Both the position numbers and the translations under genes were made by a program. This document shows, piece by piece, positions 12,565-24,848 of a stretch of 64,000 bases of DNA (within the stretch, counting starts at the first letter, position 1; each line of letters starts with the position of its first letter). A model generated the notes under the pieces. That model made no database searches. It was given only the letters and a program-made list of their open reading frames with translations, and was not told where the DNA came from. The DNA is from Quillaja saponaria. Its lineage: Eukaryota; Streptophyta; Magnoliopsida; Fabales; Quillajaceae. The stretch covers positions 1,116,001 to 1,180,000 of the forward strand of contig CM055614.1 of NCBI GenBank assembly GCA_029379385.1. The letters are read 5' to 3'.

Positions 12565-15500
12565 TTTCTCCAAAATAAAAAAAAAAATCTACCCTCCAAA
12601 ACTCAGTTAGCTGAACTCATCAACTGAATTCTTCCAAGAATAAAAAAAGAAGAACCCAGGAGAAAAAGAAAAAGAAACAAAGCACCAAGTGATTTGGGTT
12701 TTATGAAAGAACAAATCTTCAAGATGTTCAAGCTATAATAATAGTACTGTAATCTACCAATGAAAATGGGTTGGCTTAAGGAAAAGGAAATGTGACCCAG
12801 AATAAAGGAAAGAAAAGTAAATGTCAACAATTGTAAAGCAATAGGAGAGAGTTTAAATCCAAGATTTGGCAACAACCATTAAAGAAAATTAGAAAAACCA
12901 GTAACTAAGTGAGAAGAAAAAGATGGAGTATTTTAGATGTGTGAAACTGAAAGGCACCCAGAGATGTGGATGAAGCTTGGATTCAAAGAGATGTTTAGTA
13001 GTAATCTCCTAAAAATAGATTTTGATTAAAAAAAATAGCGGCTTTGGGATATTTAGTAGAACAAAAAGACATATTTTTCATTAAAGATAAAATGAAAAAT
13101 TGGATTTTATTTTCTGCTAATTATTGCTTTACAGCTCTAATACGCGAGAGAGGCTTCAATTAGTGTAAACGATAAATTAATATATCGAGTCAATCGGTGA
13201 AAGTTAGTCTTCTACTCTTTTCGTATCCCTGATCAGATAAGCAATCATCCAACGGTCAGAAACCAGGGAGCCAGGATTGAAAACTTGTTGGTGTATCTCA
13301 GCTCAGTGATCTCACAGTCAAATAGTCAATATTGAAAATCAACGGTCAGAAACCATGGAGTCAGGTTTGAAAACTTGTAGGTGTATCTCTTCTCACAGTC
13401 TGTAATAAACATAGCTTGAAAACTTGATGTATTAATAGGACAATTAATTTGAGTCAAGTTACAATTAAATATTTGTTATGTGTGTACACATTACTCATTA
13501 TTAAATATTAATCATATAAATATTTTAGTTCGATCACTTGAGTTATAGACTCGTATCAAATTTAAGCACTAAAATTCTAGATTTGAATCAAATCCTATTT
13601 TATTACTTAATTTCACTAGACTCCTTTAGATTTGAATCGAATTTTATTTATTTTTTAATTTTGCTAGACTAATTTCTAACTCTGTTTTAATTTTAACATG
13701 CATAAAATTATAATATTAAATATATAAATGGTAGAGCTCTATAAGCTCTGTAATTTCAGTCTGTTCACGAGTATTGGCTTCCGTTGCAAGGGGAATGGAT
13801 TGGACTGTTGACTAATGATGAGAGCATAATTATTTCAAATAATGTATATATCATATTACTTTTAAATGGATTGGCATATTCTTAAGACAGTATATTTATT
13901 TTTTAAAATTTATGAATTTAAATTTTTACTAAAATTATATAATATATTTTTATCAAATCGGAGATCAAATAAATTAGTAAATTAAATGAGATATGTATAA
14001 ATTAGTATAAATAAAAATTAATTATTGTAAATGTAAATTATTATTTTTATTTGATTAACCCATATCATTAAGCTTAAGAAAATGTTATAAGCTCTTTAAT
14101 TTTACTAATTTGTATTTTTGTAAAAAATAAAATCTACGTAAAAATGATGTAATATTATTGGGCAAAGGTCAGAGTCAAAAGTTGCGATGCCGGCCAAAAT
14201 TGAGATTATGACCACTAGCATTAAGTGGTAAAAGACTCCTATAACTCTCACTTAACGTCAAAAAGTTGAATTTTTTATCCAATTCAACATATTTACAGTT
14301 GTTCTCCATCAAAAATTTTAAGAAAATAAATAAATAAATTGAAAACAAAGTTGGTGCATCCAATAATTTTGATGTATAACAACAACCACACTGTCTTTAT
14401 CTTTCTAGATTTGAGTTTGAGTTTGAAAACTAATATAGGACTATTACTAGTACCTTCTCAAGATTAAAGATTAAATTTAACCCAATTAAATAATGTATAA
14501 TATAATATAAAGTATTATAGATTAGGTATAATGAAATTAAAAAAAAAAAAACTCAATTCTGCATGATTAAATAGGAACAAGACCCAATTGATCAATATTG
14601 TAATTTATTTTGGTTGTCTTTCTAGGTAATATCTGAAATCTGAATAGTGATAAAAGACATGGGAAATTATTGTTTAAGCTAAAGGCTCCTGGCAGCTGTG
14701 AGAGTGCTTCCAAGCAAAACACTCAAAAAGGTTGGAGTGTATTTAAAGGAAGGAGAAGAGGTAATGATTATTGACTAAGATTTGCAGTCTCATCATGTTG
14801 TTGTAAGCTGGGACAGACGTTAACAATATAATATGATGCATGTTAGGTATATATAAATATATATATATATTATCATAAATAATAATTCAATTGTTATGTT
14901 ATGTTTGAGTTTAACGATTGAGAAATATTTATAATGTCAAAATTTTTAATTTTTAAGTATATACATATAGAATAAGACAACCATGAATTTCAATGGAGAA
15001 TAAAATGATACTAGTGCAAAACCTATATACATATCCATAGTTTTACTTGAACATTAAATATTGGAGTTGTATCTGATTGGATGAATATGATCATGCATGG
15101 TATTTCAAAATGAGCCATGCATATAAATAAGACAAATAAGTTAGGGCCCGGCCTCCCTCCCTTTAATTTGCTTAACCAGAGATAGCCTTGGTGATTTTTA
15201 GTGTGAAATTTATTAACAAGGCCCATCAATCTCCAAGTTGGGGAATAAGGACGAATTAATTAAGAAGGGCCTGGTTGCCTTCCTGAATATCTTCATCTCC
15301 CATGTGGCTTTCATTCTTTAGGAAGGACTGCATGATTGGGACCTCTAGCTCTCATGTATTTACTTGATCTACCTTGTTATTATCTAACTACGATAGGAGA
15401 GAGGATTCTGGTTTGATTAGTCTACTCTTCGTTAAGCTAAAATCGATCGACATATAGATGTCAGTTTGATTCTCTGTCTTGTTCAGAAATCAGAGTCAAA

Positions 15501-16737
15501 GTGGATGGAAGGGCAAGGAATTAATTTCCTTTGTTAATCTGAGAATGCTCCATCAGCATGAATTGATGCCACAAATTAATTGTGATCTTAATTTGTTACT
15601 TGGTACTATCAACTTAATTGCTCTAAGAAGCAAGCCAGCAGAAAAGGGAAAAACACCATAACTAGACCAAAAACTGAAACAAATTTTAAAAGTGGATCAC
15701 TTTGAAATATATTTTAAAAATGAATAAAAATACACTTATAAATATAGCCCAACAGGATTTTATCTTGACAGCAAAGTCATGCTTTGTGTCTTCAAGACAA
15801 GAAGACAGACTTGACTTCCCCATTCCTATCCGTGACCATCAATTCTCTTTCCTTTTTTTTCTTTTGCCCCATGGGAACCCGTGACCTGCAATTAATTCTC
15901 TTTCTTTTGCTGAAACCTGCACTTTGTTACAATTTGGATACTTTTATTTTCTAATAATATCACAATTTGGATAGTTTTACTTCTTAATGTGTTATTAGTA
16001 TTGACTATAGTCCAAAAATTTATAATTTAATTTATATTTTAGGAGTTAGGGTTTAAGTTAAAAGGTTATAGATCATTTAAGTTTTTAAATAGATTAGAAG
16101 ATGTTTTTGCAATGATTTAATATAGAATTTCAATGAAATTAAATCTTCAAACAATACTAAAAAACATGTAAAAATTCAAACCATTTATAATGTTTTTCCA
16201 CAAAAGAGGTGGGCTACTTGTTTTGCTAACTAAACATAAATGCCAGCAACACACTGCTTGACCCTGTAACCACATCAGATAATCAACATTAAAATTACCA
16301 ATAATTATGACACTGATAGATAGATTACTGATATAATTAATACCAATCGACCCGTGGAGCAATTCTAACCTTCTGATCATCAAACTAATTAAGAGGGGGA
16401 TGATCATAGCCTTAGCAGGGTAACTGAATTTACACACACATAAAATTAATTAGCTGTTAGGCCAACCTAACTTTGGTAATTACATTGGATTATGCTTGTC
16501 TTCTAATTAAATATGATCTGTGTGGAATCGTGCAAGCTACACCAAAGTACTACTTATATTATGTAGGTAGGTGGGTAAGCCTTGTTTGGTGCCAACCCGA
16601 CCCTTATTTGCAAGGTACTAATTATATAATAGTCCCAAAAGTTCTGCATGGGTTCATATAACATTATTTGCACTGAAAATAATGTAATAAATTCCTCAAA
16701 ATTAATTATTTTGGATTTTACATACCTCTGTTATTGC
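12565..16737. other. Long spacer between LRR-RLK and GT90 gene
   Basis: About 4.2 kb. The first 400 bases are the RLK leader and promoter. A duplicated ~65 bp segment sits at 13250-13400 (separate entry). A TA-rich run lies at 14855-14872. The rest is AT-rich with only short chance ORFs. I see no gene, tRNA or recognisable transposon ends. Confidence 0.5.
13250..13400. repeat. Imperfect direct repeat, two copies
   Basis: Copy 1 (13250-13319) and copy 2 (13340-13400) both begin CAACGGTCAGAAACCA and continue with GGAG.CAGG.TTGAAAACTTGT, GGTGTATCTC and CTCACAGTC. They differ by a few substitutions and a ~9 bp gap, with 20 bp between them. It looks like a local duplication upstream of the RLK gene. 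Confidence 0.85.
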
Positions 16738-19675
16738 TTATTTGGGATTTTCCCAGTACTTATTTTCCCACTTCTCTACTTGTCTGATTGAATTGATTTT
16801 CTTCCTATAAAAATCCATAAGAACTTTGGGTCGAAATGGAGGAGGCAAGGTGCAAGGGTTTGTTATAGAAGGACTCTTTACCAAGGACTCCATCATGAAC
16901 TTTTTCTCTGACTCACTTCTTGGGCAAGCCATAGTCTCTGAGCAGAACTCCACAGCTCCCTCGGGCACTCTTGGTTTAAATTTCAAGAGCTTAGCATATT
17001 CATTTAGCAAGTGAAACATATAGTCATACACGTAATCCATCTTTAGGTCTTGTTGAATGAAGTCACTTGCTGCTTTACCAATTGCTTGTGCTTTTTGCTT
17101 GTGATTGTTGCCCCAATCTACTGCATGCTTTATGGATTTGCATTTGCCAACATCCCTTATAGGCCAGTAATGTTGTGTTGGTTGTAGGCTTCTTAAGAAG
17201 AAATCATAGTAAGTTGGCTTCACAAGCAATGTAACAGAATCACAGGCTAGAATGTACTTCTCACTCACAGACCATGCATATCCTTCAATATAAATCTTGT
17301 ATCTGTATACAACATTAGAGTCATATATGTGAAATTGTTTTAAAATTTGATAAAAGCATGAAAGGAGAAGAGCTTGGTTACTGGAATTACTTGTGTGTGC
17401 ATTGGCTTGCCAGGTCTGATTGCTTAAATCCTTGTTGAGACTCTGCAATCCAATCCTACACAAAATGTCAATGTCATAAGTTCAATGTCATGGGCTTAAA
17501 CTCTGTGTCTTTGACTATAAAAAGGACAGTCACATACAATTCCATTTCTAAAATCACTAATGTAATGCGAAGTATAAACTCAATATGAGACTCAACACAT
17601 GCTAAATCACCTTATGACATAAAAGTTACACCAAATGTAATGAAAAATGCTTACCTGCACATGTAGTCGAGCATTCCAATCATGTGTGTCAGATACATTA
17701 CACTTGAGGAGATCTTGCCTGGTTTCAGCAACAAAAGGGTTTCCTTTCCAGTAAGCATAAGGTTCCCTATCCATCCATTTTGTTCTTTCATTGCCTTCTT
17801 TAATCTCTTTCAGCAATTTCTCCCAAGGCTTTATATTAATCTCAGCCCTATTTAACATAACAAGTATAAATCACTAACTGCTATTAAATTTAGAGTCTTA
17901 CCAACTGAATAATCTTCTAAAACTCTCCTAAATTTGCTTTTTTGGGGGGTTTTCATTGCCTTCAGGAAAAGAATTTTTTTCTTTTTTGGGTGAAAATGGA
18001 ATGTTACTTTATAACTCGTGGTCCAAGTTGGAATTGTGGAACTTTATTAAATTTAGCAAATACTATTTGTAGGAATCCGATAGTATCTTTGTGTCAACTG
18101 TCAACAACCACTGGACCATCGGAAAGCCATCAAAATGACAGCTTCACAAGTTTGTCCCATTTGTACGAGAAATTCTTATAAATCTGTTTTCTTTTTGGTA
18201 AATGAAACTATGAAAGCATTCTTATAATCTAACCCTATATTACTCGTTTCAAATGACATATGAAAAAATTTATGGTAACATTTTCATTATACTTTTTATT
18301 TTTATATTAATTGATTAAAAATGTAAATAATTAGTTCTAATCAAAGGCCCTAGTTGATTATATATAACATAAAAGCTAGCTATAAGTTTTTCTTTTTTAT
18401 TCATACCAAACAACCTTAGATTCTATTTGAATGAATGGTGAAGGAATTAGGTAGATTCTAAAAAGAAAACTAGATTTTCAATTTTCATTGGAACAAAATT
18501 TTGGGAAAAATTCAAAAAGAGAAACAAATTAATGTTATCAACAAACAGACAGCAGAATGAACAAAAATCGACAGACTGACAAACTGAACCAACTAACAAA
18601 CAGAGCACGAGAAGTAGGTGAGCAAGAGAATTTGGATATCATCACATACAGAAGAATGATCGATTTTAAATTAAAAATAGGAGAATAATTGATTCTAAAT
18701 TAAAAAGTTAAATTTCTGTTTTTCATAATGAAAGGAACTTTGGTATGGGAAAATAGATCGGAACATGAGGGAATTCAAATCCTTTACCAAAAAATTGTGA
18801 GTACTTAGTACTTACCAGCCCCAGAAAGACCAATCTGGAAACACAATGTCCTCTGTCCACCTGTCACCGCAATACCTAAACAGCGGTGGCGGCCCCGTCT
18901 TGTTTGGTCCCCGGTAATCCTTTGATCGGATAACAGGTCGGTCATTGCAGTCAAACATAAGCTCCAAGTCCGGAATCCGACCCGGGTACCTTCTCAGAAG
19001 CTGTAAAATTCCCCATATAGTAAACACATCCCTTGTCTGTATTGATTTCTTGTAATTCTCAACATAAACCTTGCCATTCACAATCACCAATCTGAAATGC
19101 GCAGTCTTTTTGGCTCTCTCTACCATATCTCTAGTGATTCCATTTTCCTTCCAAGACCGTAGATCCTCGTGGATCCACCGGAAATATTCTGGGCAAACGG
19201 GTTTCAATGATGGGTCAAGGTCATTCTCTTCAATTTCAAATCTTTTCGGGTAATTTGTTGAACAGGTTTGAGTTTGGTTTAATCCTATGGTACAATTGAG
19301 TGGGAATTCAATTCTTTTTCTGGGTTTTTCGTTATGTTTCTGAGTAAATACAACTGTTTGGTTTGCGGAATTATTGATTGGAAAATTGGACTGCAAGAGA
19401 AAAACAGAAACCCACCAACGGAAAAATTCAGAATAATATAAAGCAATTAAAATTGAATGAAATTAATGATTTTGATTTGGAAGACTTACAGTGTTCATCC
19501 GAAAGGAAGAGATAAAGACGGCGGTGACAAGAATAAGGGAAAATAGGACAGCAGTGAAAGCAGCTGCAGGGGCTTTTTTCAGGGGAGGATGGAAACTCCA
19601 TTGTGTGGGTGCAGACAAATATTTTCTGGATAGTACTTCAGATCTCTGCAATATGGAAGATGAAAACCTCTGCAT
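16738..19675 (-). CDS. GT90 / CAP10-domain O-glucosyltransferase-like protein
   Basis: Single-pass type II membrane protein of the DUF821/CAP10 (glycosyltransferase 90) family, related to rumi protein O-glucosyltransferase; the plant substrate is unknown to me. Exons 5' to 3': 19490-19675, 18816-19390, 17655-17847, 17391-17455, 16738-17302, giving 527 residues without frame damage. A cytosolic tail is followed by a signal anchor at residues 37-58 (AAAFTAVLFSLILVTAVFIS). The luminal part has CPEYFRWIHEDL, FTIWGILQLLRRYPGRIPDLELMFDC, DRPVIRSKDY, PPPLFRYCGD, the WSFWGW motif, KWMDREPYAYWKGNP, KYKIYIEGYAWSVSEKYILACDS and HYWPIRD, all typical of the family. NxS/T sites near residues 69-100 suggest secretory-pathway glycosylation. 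It corresponds to At1g63420 as I recall it. Confidence 0.93.
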
Positions 19676-20933
19676 GGGTTTTTTGATTTTGAATTTATTG
19701 TTTTATTTATAATACTAAGTGGTTTGGTAGACTGGTAGTACCGTAGTATGGTGCTTGGTAGTTGCAGAGAAAGCAGAGAAAGCAGAGGACAGTTCTGAAA
19801 GGGCAGAGCTTTTTGATTGAGGAAAGGTCTATGAAATTTCCTCTGATAGATTTGTTTTGTTTTGTTTTGTTTTGTTGATTGAAGGGAGATTGAATAATGC
19901 AAATTATAATTCCAATCAAATTCGAATACACTAAGCGACAATTGGTAAGACTATAATAAAGTGTATTAATTGAGATGAGAATTAAGAGTGAATTGTAATG
20001 AAAGTCAAATTCTTGAGGAATGGGTTAAAATGAAATAAAGGAAGTTAGTCCACCAATTATGGCTATTGTAATTAGTAAAACCAAAATGGCAGCCGATTAA
20101 TTTATTCTCTGAATTTGGTTTTGATTGGTTGAATGGTGAAGTGCATGTTACTCACAAATATCCAAGATCTCGCCGAAACTCTTCTGGAGACTTTGACAAG
20201 TGTCGTTGGAGTCAGTGCAACGTCTGTTTGCACTTTGCATGAAGTAAATGGAATTGTAAAAATATTATGGTGTTTCTATTCTATTAGAATGTGTTCTTAT
20301 TTTATTAGTTTTAGAATCTTCATTTTATATTAAAATATAAATATTTATAAATTAAATTTAATATTTAGTTGAGTAATTATCCCTAATATAATTTTAATTT
20401 AAATTAGGTTAAAGTTTTGAATAGAGAGATTTAGATAAGGACAACGAGATTAAAAATGATTACAAAATAATATTTATAAAGTGAATCGAATCTAACTCGT
20501 AAAATAAATTATTGATCACTTCAAGAATTTTTTATACTAGAATGATATTTTAGTGATAAACAAAAATAAAGAAAATAACACATACTATTTTATTCTGAAT
20601 AGAGAAAAAAATAATCTAAATGGTTCTTTGTTATAATGTTAATTAATAAAGAAATAAATGACTTCGTAAAAGTGAAGAATACATTGGAATTGGTTCATAA
20701 TTTGAATAGAAAAAGATATTGGGCCGAAGTTGCAGTGACATAGAAATTAGCATTTTAGGCCCAGTATCAGTTGATCTACATTTATTTTTATGGGTGTATG
20801 AGTCCTTACTTGAGTTGGTTTGATTGGGCCGATTCAAACCAAAGCGAAACGAGTTTGCTTTAATTTTTATAAAATTGTACCAAATTTCATGTACAATCGA
20901 TGTGAGACAATAATAAATCATAACAATATAATG

Positions 20934-21051
20934 AAAACCACCTACAGGCCACAGACACAGTAACGAAGAAAAAGAATATATTATTATTTAAGTTTAACTA
21001 CCTAATAAGTGATATTAAAATTTAAAACCACCTACAGGCCACAGACACAGT
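20934..21051. repeat. 28 bp perfect direct repeat
   Basis: The segment beginning AAAACCACCTACAGGCCACA occurs at 20934-20961 and again at 21024-21051, separated by 62 bp of AT-rich sequence. The two copies are identical over 28 bp, so the duplication appears recent. Confidence 0.9.
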
Positions 21052-21380
21052 TACTTTATTAATAAACAGATAACAAGCATGCATGAACTTTTATGATGAT
21101 CAATAGCCACCACAATTAGAAGCTTAATCCAATTTGATCTTCGACTTCTTTTGATTTACTTTTTAAACAAAATTATCATGTACTTTCTTTGCACTCTTTC
21201 AACCTATTCCACCTCCAAGTGCTTACTTTATTTTTGGACCTATATATAAATTCAAACAAAAAGGCTGGGCTGCTCTCTCTAGTTGGCTTAATAAAAACTA
21301 TATTTGTTTGGTCTCTTACACACAAATACACACGCTCAGACCTAAGATGTGCTCCAATTCTCTCTCTCTCCTCGAGCTAG

Positions 21381-21624
21381 TTGACCCTTTTAATTATTGA
21401 ATCTGGCAGCCAATCACTTTGGGCCACTTCAGAGTATAATAAATAAATAAAGAACTTCTCGAATCTCTATCCTTATTTTAGTTACGTACAATATTATACT
21501 ATATGTTAGTCTGTCACGTTGAATTATTCAATAAATATTAATATTAATTAATTGTGTTGAAGATACGACCAAATTAATTTCAATCTAGCCATTAAGAACA
21601 TATATTAATATTATGTATATATAA
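21381..21624 (+). promoter_or_regulatory. W-box and TATA box before LOR gene
   Basis: TTGACC, a WRKY W-box, lies at 21381-21386. A TATATAAG TATA box lies at 21617-21624, 42 bases before the ATG, so the leader would be short. Arabidopsis LURP1 is pathogen-induced through W-box-type elements; whether this family member responds likewise is inference. Confidence 0.45.
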
Positions 21625-21665
21625 GAGACCAGAGAATTAATTAGCACCAATTTTCCTAATTATCA

Positions 21666-22428
21666 ATGGCTAAAAAGGTTCATCCTCATGGGATGGAAGC
21701 CATTGATAATTTCATGACCTCAAAGAAAGAAACATTCACAGTGTGGATGAAATCACTTGTATGCAATTCAAATGGTTGCACCATCTACAATTCAAAAGGT
21801 CAAATTGTTTATCGGGTCGATAATTACGACAAGAAATGTAGCCGTGAAGTTCATCTCATGGATTTTCATGGCAATATTCTTTTTACAATAACACACAGAT
21901 TCTTAGCTTTTGGACGTTGGGATGGCTATTCAAATTCGGAGAAGAAGGAGAAGCCATATTTCCAAGTTCAAAGATATTGCAAATTGGTTATGAGAAACAC
22001 AGTCTGTCAAATTAAAGTCGCCTCTGCAACGTATTGGATACTTAGATCATCGGCTGCCAAAGTAGCATTTACAATAGTAGATGTAGATGGTGATATTGTT
22101 GCTCAGGTCATTACTTTTTTTTTTTTCTAGTTTTCAAATTACAATCAATAGTTGTGTTTGTATATCTTTAACGAATAATATATATCACCAACATGGAATT
22201 AAGGGAGAGGGTACGTAACAATAAGTTTAAGCTCGAGTATTAATTCGTTGAGCTAACAAATAAATTTGTTGTGATTTTATGTTTGTGTAGGCAAAACAAA
22301 AGCTACAGTCATCATCAGAAGTGGTTTTGGGAGATGATGTAGTAACGTTGGAGGTGAAGTCTGACGTAGATCATTCACTTATCATGGCTTTAGTGACGGT
22401 TTATGGATTGATCCGTCGCAGAATGTAA
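21666..22428 (+). CDS. LURP-one-related (LOR) protein
   Basis: Member of the plant LOR/DUF567 family, a tubby-like beta-barrel fold related to phospholipid scramblases; the molecular role is mostly unknown, and the founder LURP1 takes part in defence against oomycetes. Two exons, 21666-22106 and 22291-22428, encode 192 residues. Family marks are ETFTVWMKSLVCNSNGCTIY, GQIVYRVDNYDKK, EVHLMDFHGNILFTI, the central RYCKLVMRN strand, KVAFTIVDVDGDIVAQ, and the end HSLIMALVTVYGLIRRRM, where a buried hydrophobic helix closes the barrel. The start follows a TATA box at normal distance. No frame damage. It lies between the GT90 and NT-C2 genes, as At1g63410 does in my recollection. Confidence 0.92.
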
Positions 22429-22689
22429 ATTACAACCATTTTGTCTATTTCGGAAAAACGAAGGCTGCCTTGCTTGCAGCTGCAGATGTTTCTATAGCTT
22501 GAGTCTTGATTATGTATATATATTTATTATTATTATTTTTTTTTTTTTGAGGAGCTAGGGTTGAAGCGATATTTTTATTATTGAGTAGTTCCTCTTAAGA
22601 AGCCCATCTTCCTTATTGAATAATTCTTTTTTGGATATGTATCTTCATTTGGTATACAAACTATTTTTTATGCAATTAACATATAAATT
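22429..22689. other. LOR 3' flank
   Basis: 3' untranslated region of the LOR gene including a T10 run near 22538; it passes into the degenerate array at about 22690. Confidence 0.5.
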
Positions 22690-24120
22690 GGTGAAAACTT
22701 AATGAATTTGTTCATATGCTATTCTTATATATAATTATAATGTAAATCTCCAATAATTTTAAAGAATTATATTCTAATTATATTTACATTCAATTAACTT
22801 GCAAAGAACGTGATATGAGAAATAATATTCGTTCAAAATTATATAATTAACACAAACTTAAATGGTCATTTAAACAATTTGCATTCAAGTCATTCTTATA
22901 TGCAATTTATGATAAACTAATCATCAAAGTATTCATTGATTGGTTTACAAATTATTCTTATTCATAAAAACACGTGTAAATCATCTAACTCGTAACCCAT
23001 TTGCATACAAATAATTCACAATTGTTAAAAGGACTTATATCGCCAAAGAATAAGCTGATATACTCACATAATATTCTCAATTTATAAAATAAAATAAAAA
23101 ATATTGAATCGCCAAAGACATTGGCAATATATTTTTGCAAATTATGTTCGCAAAGGTTTCACTTTTGTAAAAGCAAGTAAATCGCCGACGTGAAAGCCAA
23201 TTCCTGTGCAAATGGTTCCATATACGAGGGTTGGACGATTTGATCCAAGCACTATTCTCCTCTCTCAAAACAAATAATTAGTTTGCAAATTGTTCTCATG
23301 TATAAATAATATGTAAAAGGACAGTAAATTGTCCTGAGCTAAGACGATTCGTTAGCATAATTTCCAAATTTGTAAAACCAAGTGAATCGCCAAAGGGACA
23401 GCTGATTCTTGACCAAATTGTTTCATGCATAGATAACAAGTAAATCGCAAGAAATTAAGACGATTTTATTAAAAAAATTAATATGCTAAATATTTGGTGT
23501 TTCATAGTCAAGAATCCAGTTAATTTGTCCATAATTTATTCTCATGTATAAATAACAAGTAAATTATCACAGTGTTAATAGATTGATTGGTTCTCAAATT
23601 ATAGATAGTCAAGCAATTTATTTACTAACTAATTTTATTTGTAATTCATTAATAAATCATCATGATTTAAGAAGATTTGTATAAAAACTATACATGTGAA
23701 GCATTTAAAACATACAAATACTTAAATCGCTAACAGATAAGCCAGTTTACTCAAATATGTCAAATACTAAGTAGAGTTGTTTGCAAATTTTCTTATATAT
23801 AAATAGCATCTAAACCATCAAAAATCTTGCCAATGTATTTAAAAAATAACAATCAAATTGTCATATACCAAGTCAATTTATTCACAAATTAGTAATAAAT
23901 GCAAATAATATTTAAATTGTCAATAGCTATGTCGATTCGTGTCAAATTATTCTCTTACGTAGAAAAAAAAAGTAAATACTTAGAATCTAAGCCGATTTAT
24001 TTGAAAGTTATTCGTCGTCAAGAATTTAATTAATTCATGTGTATATAACTAATAAATTTCAAGAGTTTTATATGATTTATTTACAAGTAACAAATAAATC
24101 GTTAAAAATATAAATTTAAA
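22690..24120. repeat. Degenerate ~62 bp tandem array
   Basis: About 1.4 kb filled with diverged copies of a unit resembling CAAATTATTCTCATGTATAA + ATAACAAGTAAATCGCCAAAG + a short AAGCCGATT segment. Clear anchors: TTCTCATGTATAAATAA at 23292 and 23539, TTTCATGCATAGATAAC at 23421, AAATCGCC-type cores near 23045, 23108, 23180, 23387 and 23444. Anchor spacings of 118 and 129 bp are about twice 60-65. No ORF spans it. The nature is unknown: an old satellite, or subterminal repeats of a dead DNA transposon. Confidence 0.65.
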
Positions 24121-24848
24121 TGACATTTTTGTTTTCTATTCTAAAAACTTAACAAATTAACTATTAGATTTGCCGTCTATGTGGTTAGACCATCACCATT
24201 TATCATCAGTCCAAAAAAAAAAAGAAGCTGATTTTCTCTTCTTGGTGTGCTAAACCTACATATATATATTTGGAGGGTATATATGCAGCACATGACAGTT
24301 GTGCCTGTATCCTTGTATGTCCACATCGCCTTCCTGCCAGTACTATTAAATTGATTTAGTCTTCTTGATCAGTCTGAGTGAGGACTATTATTACGACTAA
24401 TTGACTATGCCATGTTTTGCAATTAAAATCCAAAATCCTCAGCCACACTCTAGAGTTTCCTTCTTTTATTTCAACATCTATTTTCGTTTTAGTTCACAGG
24501 GAAATGCTGAATTCTAAAAGAGCACAAAACTGAAGGAGCCAAAGCAGAGCAGTTTTAAGCAAGGGGAAAAAACTGCTCGTTGCTATTACATAATTTTAAT
24601 GAAAGAATATATAAAACTGGTTCACATTCTGACACTAGAAACTAACAGGAAAACTTTGTATTATACCCAATCGGGTAGGCATATAGCATTTGCATGCCAA
24701 ACAAAAAAGGAAAAAGAAAACACAAATACATATATCTTACCAATATACATATAAACTTATTCACTTTGATCTGTATTCCCATTGTGGACAGATCCACCTG
24801 CCTCAGCTATACACAGTATACAGACACCAGGATACCAGGAAAGAGTTA
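24121..24848. other. Spacer right of the array
   Basis: AT-rich sequence with a TATATATAT stretch at about 24262, then the 3' untranslated region of the NT-C2 coiled-coil gene, which reads leftward and ends at 24849. Nothing else was recognised. Confidence 0.5.

Larger units (their letters stand above)
19676..21665. other. Divergent spacer between GT90 gene and LOR gene
   Basis: GT90 promoter up to about 20100, including a (TTTTG)n run at 19851-19875. AT-rich sequence follows, then a 28 bp direct repeat (separate entry), and the LOR promoter from about 21250. No coding signal was seen. Confidence 0.5.

Noticed and set aside
12603..12875. 90-codon hydrophobic minus-strand ORF before the RLK
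   Set aside because: It sits in the RLK leader/promoter, is Phe/Leu/Ser-rich from T-rich sequence, and has no family signature.
22690..24120. CRISPR-like array
   Set aside because: Units are degenerate, contiguous and in plant nuclear DNA; there are no constant repeats separated by unique spacers.
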